A program made the translations under genes and the position numbers. The notes below the pieces were generated by a model, which had not been told where the DNA came from, did no database searches, and saw only the letters and a program-made list of their open reading frames with translations. This document shows positions 1 through 4,973 of a stretch of DNA of 5,780 nucleotides, piece after piece. The DNA lies in assembly GCA_021785115.1 (NCBI GenBank), contig JAJYGO010000428.1, forward strand, positions 1 to 5,780, written 5' to 3'. The DNA comes from Chloroflexota bacterium (lineage in GTDB: Bacteria; Chloroflexota; Limnocylindria; Limnocylindrales; CSP1-4). The number at the start of each line of letters is the position of its first letter. The first letter of the stretch is position 1.

Positions 1-49
1 AGAACGAGTGGGCGACCGGGTGGCCGATGAGGACGACTCGCTTGGTCAT
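1..49 (-). CDS. aroE: Shikimate dehydrogenase, N-terminal fragment (runs off the window)
   Basis: The first 16 codons read M-T-K-R-V-V-L-I-G-H-P-V-A-H-S-F. This matches the opening strand and shikimate-binding loop of AroE, whose family signature is G-x-P-V-x-H-S-x-S-P. AroE reduces 3-dehydroshikimate to shikimate with NADPH in the cytosol. The start is fixed by context: its ATG (49-47) overlaps the aroA stop TGA (48-46) as ATGA, the usual arrangement for translational coupling. It is the third gene of the aroF-aroA-aroE transcript and so should share the attenuator upstream of aroF. The rest of the gene lies outside the window, so nothing can be said about its catalytic Lys/Asp or its NADP-binding domain. 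The identification rests on a short but very characteristic stretch plus the neighbouring pathway genes. Confidence 0.85.
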   Translation of the reverse strand, partial: MTKRVVLIGHPVAHSF

Positions 50-1401
50 GCGCGCACCCTTTCCAGATCGGTGAAGAAGCCCGGATAGGAGACCGCGACT
101 GATGCGGCGTCATCGAGTGCCGTCTCACCCTCCGCGAGGAGCCCGGCCACGGCGAACAGCATCGCGAGGCGGTGATCAGCGTGCGTCTGAACCGGGGCGC
201 CGGCCAGGCCGAACGCCGGCAGGTCCGGCCGCCCCTCGATCGCCAGGTCGTCGCCGTCCACGGCCACGCGCGCACCCAGCGCGGTGAGACCGCCGGCGAT
301 CCCCGCGATCCGGTCGCTCTCCTTGCGGCGGAGCTCGCCGGCACCGCGGATGCGGGTGGTCCCGCGCGCGCAGGCGGCCGCGAGGCAGAGGGCGGGGATC
401 TCGTCGATCGCGCGGGCAACGTCGCCCGGCCCCAGGTCGATCGCCCGCAGGTCGCTCGTCGAGACGGTCAGCGTCGCCATCGGCTCGGTCCCGTCGGTCG
501 CCAGCGGCTGCTCGCGGATCTCCGCGCCCATCCGCCGCAGCAGATCGACGACCCAGCGTCGGGTGGGATTGACGCCGACGGTCTCCAGCGTGAGCTCCGC
601 GTCCCGGTGGGCCGCGCCGGCCACCAGCCAGAACGCGGCCGCCGAGATGTCACCCGGGACCCGTTCGTCGCGCGGTTGCACGGTGCCGCCGTCCTCCATT
701 CTGACCACCCATTCGCCGTCTGCCGGCCCCTCCCGAACGTCGATTCCGCGCGCCCGGAGCATGCGCTCCGTGTGATCGCGCGTGGCGACCGCCTCGCGCA
801 CCTCCACCATCCCCTCGGCCGACAGCCCGGCGAGCAGGACGGCCGACTTGACCTGCGCGCTGGGGACGAGCGTACGGTGGGCGATCGCCGAGAGCGACGA
901 ACGCCCCACGATGGTGAGGGGTGGAAGAGTGTCTGCGGCCCGGGCGTGGAGCGTCGCGCCCATGCGACGCAGCGGCTCGATGATACGGGCCACCGGACGG
1001 CCACGCAACGAAGCGTCCCCGTCCAGAACGGCGTACACCGGGGTCCCGGCGAGCACGCCCGACATGAGCCGGAGCGTCGTGCCGGAGTTCCCCGCATCCA
1101 GGATACCGGCCGGCTCGTGCCAGCCCTGCCGCCCGGGTGAACGCACCACGCGGTCCACGCGGCCGCCGCCGGCGTGCCCCAGCCGCTCGATGGTCACGCC
1201 CAGCGCCGCAAGCACGCCCGCCGTGCTGTTGCAGTCGAGCCCGTCCGAGCCTCCGTACACGTGCGACTCACCCTCCGCCAGCGCGCCGAGGATCAGCGCG
1301 CGGTGGGTGATCGACTTGTCGCCGGGCAGGCGGAGGGTCCCGCGCAGTCGCGCCGCCGGGTGCACCACGGTCCTGGACGAGGCGCCGGGGCTGGCGAGCA
1401 T
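46..1401 (-). CDS. aroA: 3-phosphoshikimate 1-carboxyvinyltransferase (EPSP synthase), class II type
   Basis: The enzyme transfers the enolpyruvyl group of PEP to shikimate-3-phosphate, giving EPSP, the sixth step of the shikimate pathway. At 451 residues it is full length. Family motifs appear in order: PGDKSITHRA (26-35), LDAGNSGTTLRL (101-112), DGDASLRGRP (127-136), SAQVKSAVLLAGL (181-193), RDHTERML (208-215), PGDISAAAFWLVAGA (249-263), DEIPALCLAAA (333-343), RRKESDRI (358-365), HADHRLAM (407-414) and SYPGF (438-442). RDHTE, GDKS, SAQVK and NPTR (278-281) are together the signature of class II EPSP synthases, the group that is often naturally glyphosate tolerant. The gene starts 16 nt after the aroF stop and overlaps aroE by 4 nt. 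No good Shine-Dalgarno precedes the ATG. GTG codons at residues 12 and 13, with AGGA just upstream, are possible alternative starts, since the first 11 residues are not conserved-looking. Confidence 0.97.
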   Translation of the reverse strand: MLASPGASSRTVVHPAARLRGTLRLPGDKSITHRALILGALAEGESHVYGGSDGLDCNSTAGVLAALGVTIERLGHAGGGRVDRVVRSPGRQGWHEPAGILDAGNSGTTLRLMSGVLAGTPVYAVLDGDASLRGRPVARIIEPLRRMGATLHARAADTLPPLTIVGRSSLSAIAHRTLVPSAQVKSAVLLAGLSAEGMVEVREAVATRDHTERMLRARGIDVREGPADGEWVVRMEDGGTVQPRDERVPGDISAAAFWLVAGAAHRDAELTLETVGVNPTRRWVVDLLRRMGAEIREQPLATDGTEPMATLTVSTSDLRAIDLGPGDVARAIDEIPALCLAAACARGTTRIRGAGELRRKESDRIAGIAGGLTALGARVAVDGDDLAIEGRPDLPAFGLAGAPVQTHADHRLAMLFAVAGLLAEGETALDDAASVAVSYPGFFTDLERVRA

Positions 1402-1417
1402 GACGAACGGTGCCGGA

Positions 1418-2494
1418 TCAGTGCTTGCTCGAGCCGCCGACGCCCAGCGCGGCGGTCTCGAGGACGGGGTCGCGGTGGAGGCCGCCCACCTCCCGGTGGA
1501 TGGCGCGCAGTGCCGGCATCAGCTCTCGAAACTGGTCGAGCGTCAGCGACTGCTCGCCGTCCGACAGCGCGGTCTCGGGACGTGGATGCACCTCGACCAT
1601 GATCCCGTCCGCGCCCGCCGCCACGCCGGCCAGCGCCATCGGCTTCACCAGCCAGCGCTTGCCGGTAGCGTGGGACGGGTCGACGATCACCGGCAGGTGC
1701 GTGAGGTGGTGGAGCAGCGGGACCGCCGAGATGTCCAGCGTGTTCCGGGTGTACGTCTCGAAGGTGCGGATCCCGCGCTCGCAGAGGATCACGTTGGGGT
1801 TGCCGGCCGACACGATGTACTCGGCCGCCATGAGCCACTCCTCGATGGTGGCGCCGTAGCCGCGCTTCAGCATCACCGGGGCATCGATCCTGCCCACCGC
1901 CTGCAGCAGCGAGTAGTTCTGCATGTTGCGGGTGCCGATCTGGAGGATGTCGGCGTAGCGGTTCACGGCGTCGACCTGCCCGGGTTCCATGACCTCCGTC
2001 ACGACCGGCAGCCCGGTCTCGCGGCCGGCCTCCGCGAGGTAGCGGAGCCCTTCCACGCCCAGCCCCTGGAACGAGTAGGGGCTGGTACGCGGCTTGAAGG
2101 CACCGCCGCGGAGCACGGTGGCGCCTTCGGCGGCGACGGCCAGGGCGGTCTCCATGAGCTGCTCCCGGCTCTCGATGGAGCACGGCCCGGCCATCACCGT
2201 GAGCGACCCATCTCCGATCGTGGCGCTGCCCACGCGAATGACGGTGTCCCGCGGGTGAAACTCCCGGCTGGAGAGCTTGAAGGGCCGCGTGATCGGCGTC
2301 ACCGACTCCACGCCCGGCAGCGCCGAGAGCCGGTACATGAGGGCCTGCTTGCGCGGGCCCACGTCGCCCACCACGGCGATCACGACCCGGTCAGTCCCCG
2401 GGCTCTCGTGGGGGTGCAGCCCTTCGGCGAGGACCTGCGCCTTCACGGCGTTGACCTCCGCCTCGCTCGCCCCCACGGCCATCACGACGAACAT
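1418..2494 (-). CDS. aroF: 3-deoxy-7-phosphoheptulonate (DAHP) synthase, type I-beta with N-terminal regulatory domain
   Basis: This enzyme condenses PEP with erythrose 4-phosphate to DAHP, the committed first step of aromatic amino acid synthesis. The 358-residue protein has a small N-terminal ferredoxin-like (ACT-like) domain (about 1-70) followed by a (beta/alpha)8 barrel. Motifs in the barrel are GPCSIES (103-109), [16 protein letters not shown] (129-144), QIGTRNMQN (186-194), LKRGYGAT (209-216) and DPSHATGK (272-279). Expected metal ligands by comparison with the Thermotoga-type enzyme are Cys105, His275, Glu301 and Asp312, all present. In that family the N-terminal domain closes over the active site when Tyr or Phe binds, so feedback inhibition is likely here too (inferred). 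An AAGGG ribosome site lies 8 nt before the ATG. The gene is first in an operon with aroA and aroE and follows a Phe-rich leader peptide and attenuator. Confidence 0.97.
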   Translation of the reverse strand: MFVVMAVGASEAEVNAVKAQVLAEGLHPHESPGTDRVVIAVVGDVGPRKQALMYRLSALPGVESVTPITRPFKLSSREFHPRDTVIRVGSATIGDGSLTVMAGPCSIESREQLMETALAVAAEGATVLRGGAFKPRTSPYSFQGLGVEGLRYLAEAGRETGLPVVTEVMEPGQVDAVNRYADILQIGTRNMQNYSLLQAVGRIDAPVMLKRGYGATIEEWLMAAEYIVSAGNPNVILCERGIRTFETYTRNTLDISAVPLLHHLTHLPVIVDPSHATGKRWLVKPMALAGVAAGADGIMVEVHPRPETALSDGEQSLTLDQFRELMPALRAIHREVGGLHRDPVLETAALGVGGSSKH

Positions 2495-2533
2495 CTGACC
2501 GACCCTTCCCGGCGCTTCCCGCTGCGGATAAAC

Positions 2534-2560
2534 AAAAAAGCAGAGGTCCGAGACCTCTGC
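2534..2560 (-). terminator. Rho-independent terminator in the aroF leader (attenuator)
   Basis: On the transcript, GCAGAGGTC, loop TCG and GACCTCTGC form a perfect 9-bp stem followed at once by six U residues. It sits 39 nt upstream of the aroF ATG and after the leader peptide stop, so it ends transcription before the structural genes. No gene in this orientation other than the leader peptide precedes it, so its natural role is conditional termination rather than ending an upstream operon. Part of its stem can pair with an upstream segment instead (see the leader entry). Confidence 0.93.
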
Positions 2561-2603
2561 CCACCCGGCACGACCCGGCTCGGGTCTCAGGACCCCCGAG
2601 CGG

Positions 2604-2642
2604 TCATGCCGGGCCGCGGTAAAAGAAGAAGAACGTTCTCAC
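2604..2642 (-). CDS. Phe/Tyr-rich leader peptide (pheL-like)
   Basis: A 12-codon reading frame starts at GTG and reads [13 protein letters not shown] before TGA. Four Phe codons in a row (TTC TTC TTC TTT, 2633-2622) and a Tyr codon (TAC) make it a sensor of charged tRNA-Phe and possibly tRNA-Tyr, the end products of the pathway whose first enzyme is encoded just downstream. It follows the promoter -10 box by 9 nt, so the message would have only about 0-3 nt of 5' untranslated RNA. No Shine-Dalgarno sequence is possible there and initiation would be leaderless or nearly so. The stop codon lies inside the 5' strand of the first leader hairpin, as expected for a peptide whose translation decides the fold. 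The frame is open further upstream, but the promoter excludes a longer product from this transcript. Confidence 0.86.
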   Translation of the reverse strand: MRTFFFFYRGPA

Positions 2643-2651
2643 GGTGCGCGA

Positions 2652-2681
2652 ACAGTACGCGAGGTGGCGCGGGGGTGTCAA
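2652..2681 (-). promoter_or_regulatory. Sigma70-type promoter of the aro operon leader
   Basis: A perfect -35 box TTGACA (2681-2676) is followed after 18 nt by TACTGT (2657-2652), which matches four of six positions of the -10 consensus. The predicted start is near the A at 2645, two bases before the leader GTG. The position, directly in front of a leader peptide and terminator, supports it strongly. There is no extended -10 TG. Confidence 0.8.
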
Positions 2682-2708
2682 CGAGGGCGGGGCGCAAGGC
2701 GGGAGCCG

Positions 2709-2765
2709 GTGGCTCGGTGAGCGCGCAATGCGACGGCCCCGTGGCTCGGCGTGCGCAATTCGACG
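2709..2765. repeat. Imperfect direct repeat, about 25-27 nt, two copies
   Basis: Copy one (2709-2735) and copy two (2741-2765) share the blocks GTGGCTCGG, GCGCAAT and CGACG in the same order, differing by a 2-nt length change and a few substitutions. They lie immediately upstream of the aro promoter, about 30 nt beyond its -35 box. They could be binding sites or simply a decayed tandem duplication; nothing decides between these. Confidence 0.55.
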
Positions 2766-2789
2766 ATCAGTGAACAGCGGAGGCTTCTC

Positions 2790-2811
2790 GTGCTGGCGCC
2801 TGCGCCAGCGC
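2790..2811. repeat. Short hairpin palindrome
   Basis: GCTGGCGC (2792-2799) and GCGCCAGC (2802-2809) are perfect complements around a CT dinucleotide, and the stem can extend by a G-T and a G-C pair. In RNA the loop would open to at least four bases. No U-tract follows on either strand, so it does not look like an intrinsic terminator. Confidence 0.5.
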
Positions 2812-2883
2812 ACCCCCGCGACGACAGACCGGCAATACGGCCCCGCCCGGCCCTCGGTCACGCAGCATGCAACCGCCGTTGGC

Positions 2884-2990
2884 CTGACGAGCCGTGGCCT
2901 GACACGCCCTGGCGTTTGACCATCCGTGGCCCGACTGACACCCGACGAGCCCTGGCGTTCGACGAGCCCGGTTCTGTCAAGCCCTGGCGC
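2884..2990. repeat. Degenerate tandem repeat with a unit of about 16 nt
   Basis: Six related units can be lined up: TGACGAGCCGTGGCC, TGACACGCCCTGGCGT, TTGACCATCCGTGGCCC, then after an 11-nt insert GACGAGCCCTGGCGT, TCGACGAGCCCGGTTC and TGTCAAGCCCTGGCGC. The consensus is roughly T-GAC-GAGCCC-TGGCGT. Unit length varies from 15 to 17 nt, so it is not a coding repeat, and there are no unique spacers as in a CRISPR array. It looks like an old, decayed minisatellite. Confidence 0.5.
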
Positions 2991-3325
2991 CCGATCCCTG
3001 TTCACTGATCGTGGAAACGTTGCCGGCGAACACGCAGCCCACCGGACGCCCAGTGCTGTTCATGGATCGTGGAAAGTGGCGCGGGAAGAAGTGCGCGGGA
3101 AGTGGCGTGCGGACGGCCACCGGGATGAACTCGGAGGCCGACCCCGTGCGGAACCCTGCGCCAGGGTGCGGCGCGACTCCGTCGGCGGGGATGGGGTGGC
3201 CGGAAGGGGCCGGGGCCGGACGCCGCCGTCGACCGGGCGGGCCGAGTGGGGCTACTCTCCCGCTACCGGCTCCTCCAGCCCCGGCCCGCCCGCCGACACG
3301 ACCCAGTCGGCCAGAGGGGGATCGC

Positions 3326-4051
3326 ATGCAACCCTGGGCCCGTCCGTTCGCCGGCCGTCTCGAGGAGGCGGTCCTGGAGAGCCGCGTGCTCCGCGGCAAC
3401 CCTCTCGGCGATCCCGCCGATCGCCCGATCTGGGTGTATCTCCCGCCCGGCTACGACGAGTCGCCGGGAAGTCGAGCGGCGGGTACGGTGCGATGGTCAC
3501 CCCGATGCTCCGTCCCGACCAGTGGGGCGGGCTGGCGACGCACGCCGGGGACGCGCTGTTCGAGGTCTGCTACCTGCCCGAGTTCGGCCAGGCGGCGCGT
3601 GTCCTTCGCGACCGTTACCAGGGGTCGTTCGAGCGGTTCTGGGAGGACTTCCGGCGGCGACCGGCGATGTCCCGCCCGGCCGACGGGATCCTGGTGAACC
3701 AGTGGGCGATGGCGGCGTGCTACTCGGCCGACCCGGACGGCTCCGTCCGGCTGCCGTTCGATCCGACGACCGGCCGGCTGGTCCCCGACGTGTGGGAGCG
3801 CTGGCTCCGCTGGGATCCGGTGCGGATGGTGCCGGCGCACGCCGACGCGGTCCGTTCTCTGCGCGCGATCTACATCGACGCGGGGACCCACGACGAGTAC
3901 TTCCTGGACCTCGGCGCCGAGGCCTACCGGCAGGCCGTGGCGGACACCGGGGCTTCGGAGCCGTTCTTCGAGTTGTTCGACGCGGGGCACGGGGCGATCG
4001 AGTACCGCTCCCGGCGCGATCCGTTATCTGGTCGAGCGGCTCCAGCCGTGA
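3326..4051 (+). pseudogene. Broken alpha/beta-hydrolase esterase (enterochelin-esterase-like)
   Basis: A good ribosome site (GAGGGGG, about 5 nt before ATG 3326) leads into an N-terminus ending R-P-I-W-V-Y-L-P-P-G-Y-D-E-S (to 3463), typical of this family. From about 3460 the homologous frame shifts by one phase to G-K-S-S-G-G-Y-G-A-M, the nucleophile elbow (first Ser, 3472-3474). Then follow D-A-G-T-H-D-E-Y (likely catalytic Asp, 3892-3894) and D-A-G-H-G-A-I-E-Y-R (likely catalytic His, 3988-3990). About 100 residues normally found between the N-terminal strand and the elbow are missing. A second shift near 4009 moves the natural tail A-I-R-Y-L-V-E-R-L-Q-P and stop (4049-4051) back into the first frame; otherwise the middle frame runs on to 4092. 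The missing segment and two frame changes argue for an inactive gene. An assembly error could explain the small shift but not easily the large gap. The substrate is unknown. Confidence 0.85.
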
Positions 4052-4202
4052 CGCTCTCGACCCGCTCGCTCCTGGTCGACGGTGTCCCGTAGAGGGTGCT
4101 GCTGGTGGAACCGGAGGGCCGCGCGGCGGGAATCCTGCCGAGCCTGCACGGCAGCCGGTGGCGGGCGCGCGGGCGGTGGGGCATGAGCCAGGCGGGAAGA
4201 GG

Positions 4203-4278
4203 TGGCGCGCCCGGCGAGACTCGAACTCACGGCCTTCAGGTCCGCAACCTGACGCTCTATCCACTGAGCTACGGGCGC
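4203..4278 (-). tRNA. tRNA-Arg, anticodon GCG, CCA encoded
   Basis: The 73-nt body folds as a standard cloverleaf. The acceptor is GCGCCCG/CGGGCGC, the D arm GCTC/GAGC with A in the loop, the anticodon stem TCAGG/CCTGA around TTGCGGA, and the T arm GTGAG/CTCGC around TTCGAGT. The discriminator is G73, followed by an encoded CCA (4205-4203). The loop places GCG at positions 34-36, reading CGC arginine codons. Most bacteria use an ACG anticodon, edited to ICG, for this box, so GCG is notable. The gene lies 8 nt downstream of tRNA-Ser and probably shares its transcript. Confidence 0.93.
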
Positions 4279-4286
4279 GCAGGAAC

Positions 4287-4378
<92 letters not shown>

Positions 4379-4398
4379 GCGTTCGGTGAACCGGTCAG

Positions 4399-4428
4399 AC
4401 GATACCGCTTGCAGCCACCTGATGACAC
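4399..4428 (-). promoter_or_regulatory. Candidate promoter of the tRNA-Ser/tRNA-Arg pair
   Basis: GTGTCA (4428-4423), 18 nt and TATCGT (4404-4399) each match four of six consensus positions, and the -10 box ends 20 nt before the mature tRNA-Ser 5' end. The position is right for a tRNA promoter, but the boxes are weak. Confidence 0.35.
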
Positions 4429-4453
4429 CAGAGTGGCGTCAGACGTGGCGTCA
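4423..4453. repeat. Cluster of three TGGCGTCA half-sites
   Basis: TGACACCA (4423-4430) and TGGCGTCA (4434-4441) form a near-perfect inverted repeat with a 3-nt spacer. A second TGGCGTCA follows at 4446-4453, so the two direct copies are 12 nt apart and share 9 bases including the preceding G. The first arm overlaps the candidate tRNA -35 box. The layout resembles an operator for a dimeric regulator, but no regulator can be named. Confidence 0.45.
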
Positions 4454-4973
4454 CGACCCCACCCCCGAACGGCCAACATCGAACCTGTCCACGGCGCGCG
4501 AGTGTAGCACGCGGCTGTTGCTTGAGCGCGGAGGAGGGGAGCGGTTCGACGTCTGCGCGGGTCTCCGGGTGAGCGAACATGAGAGTGATTGGGCAACTTG
4601 TTGTCATGCCCGCCACCGACGTGCAGCGGCAGTCCCGCGTGCCCGACCGCGTCGTGATCCGTTTGTCCGTGGCCACTGTCGGCATCAGGAGGCAGCAACT
4701 GCGGCGGGCCTCGACATCGTCGGGACCGGCCATCCCTCCCACCCCATCGGTGCGGAGGAGGAGTCGCCACGCGGTCCCTATGCCGCTGGTACCATCGAGC
4801 CCCGGACGGCTCTCGAACGCCAGTGGACAATCCCACAAGTGGTCCGGCATTTGCCGGGCGATCACGTGAGCGACTGTGCGCGTCTCGACGGTGCCGGCAC
4901 GGGTTCTTCCGGCCGGATGGATCCATCGTCGCCCGCTCCAATCCGGGTGGGTGCGCGACTGGGCGCGCCTCGC
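4454..4973. other. Long stretch without a recognisable gene upstream of the CHASE3 gene
   Basis: Open frames exist on both strands, including one continuous with the downstream CHASE3 frame from 4386. Their translations are Arg/Pro/Ser/His-rich with scattered Cys and show no domain, no signal peptide and no ribosome site. No tRNA, intrinsic terminator or strong promoter was found. It may be a long 5' untranslated region, decayed coding DNA, or spacer. Confidence 0.55.

Larger units (their letters stand above)
2534..2645 (-). promoter_or_regulatory. Phenylalanine-responsive transcription attenuator (leader RNA) of the aroF-aroA-aroE operon
   Basis: The leader RNA can fold in two exclusive ways. 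In the terminating form, CCCGGCAUGACC (2613-2602, spanning the leader stop codon) pairs with GGUCGUGCCGGG (2575-2564) over 12 bp with one U-G pair. It encloses an inner stem, GCUCGGG (2601-2595) with CCCGAGC (2584-2578), and the terminator hairpin then forms. In the antiterminating form, GGGGGUCCUGAGACC (2597-2583) pairs with GGUCUCGGACCUCT (2555-2542; the last base is U in RNA) over 14 bp with one bulged U, using both arms of the terminator. Known ribosome attenuation predicts that stalling on the Phe codons blocks the 2613-2602 strand and frees the antiterminator, while a ribosome reaching the stop covers part of 2597-2583 and lets the terminator form. The pairings are read from the sequence; the regulatory direction is inferred from the family of trp/phe attenuators. 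Confidence 0.88.
2763..3075. repeat. Three dispersed copies of a CTGTTCACTGATCGTGGAAA-like motif
   Basis: One copy, CTGTTCACTGATCGTGGAAA, is at 2998-3017 on the plus strand. A second at 3056-3075 matches 18 of 20 positions (CTGTTCATGGATCGTGGAAA). A third is inverted at 2763-2777, where 15 nt are the exact reverse complement of 2998-3012. Three copies within 313 bp in a non-coding stretch are not expected by chance at this length. Possible explanations are operator sites, ends of a decayed small mobile element, or members of a genome repeat family. Confidence 0.6.
2682..3325. other. Intergenic region between divergent aro operon and esterase remnant
   Basis: No reading frame here gives a protein with recognisable or balanced composition; the open frames present are Arg/Pro/Gly-rich by-products of high GC. 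The stretch instead holds the repeats listed separately, and a purine-rich segment at 3071-3110 in which GCGCGGGAAG-like and AAGTGGCG words recur. A weak plus-strand promoter candidate for the esterase remnant is TCGACC (3229-3234), 18 nt, TACTCT (3253-3258), each matching four of six consensus bases. Confidence 0.6.

Noticed and set aside
2534..2681. T-box riboswitch before aroF
   Set aside because: No T-box consensus or specifier stem-loop was seen, and the leader is too short; the Phe codon run in a small reading frame explains the control better.
782..2773. Very long plus-strand open frame (663 codons) opposite aroA and aroF
   Set aside because: It is antisense to two enzymes with complete motif sets, and its translation is His/Arg/Val-rich with no domain; high-GC codon use leaves the opposite strand open.
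2790..2811. Intrinsic terminator
   Set aside because: The stem is good but no T-tract follows on either strand and there is no upstream gene to terminate.
2884..2990. CRISPR array
   Set aside because: The units are short and degenerate, adjacent to each other, and have no unique spacers.
2604..3005. 133-codon minus-strand protein ending in the FFFFY segment
   Set aside because: The promoter at 2681-2652 lies inside it and the upstream part has no protein-like pattern; only the last 12 codons form a sensible leader peptide.
4135..4154. Terminator for the tRNA pair (CTGCCG/CGGCAG hairpin)
   Set aside because: The 6-bp stem has an 8-nt loop and no U-run on the minus strand, so it is not distinguishable from chance in GC-rich DNA.
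4386..4973. N-terminal extension of the CHASE3 protein to 464 residues
   Set aside because: The extra 196 residues have no domain, their composition differs from the rest, and the natural basic-plus-helix membrane start is at 4974.
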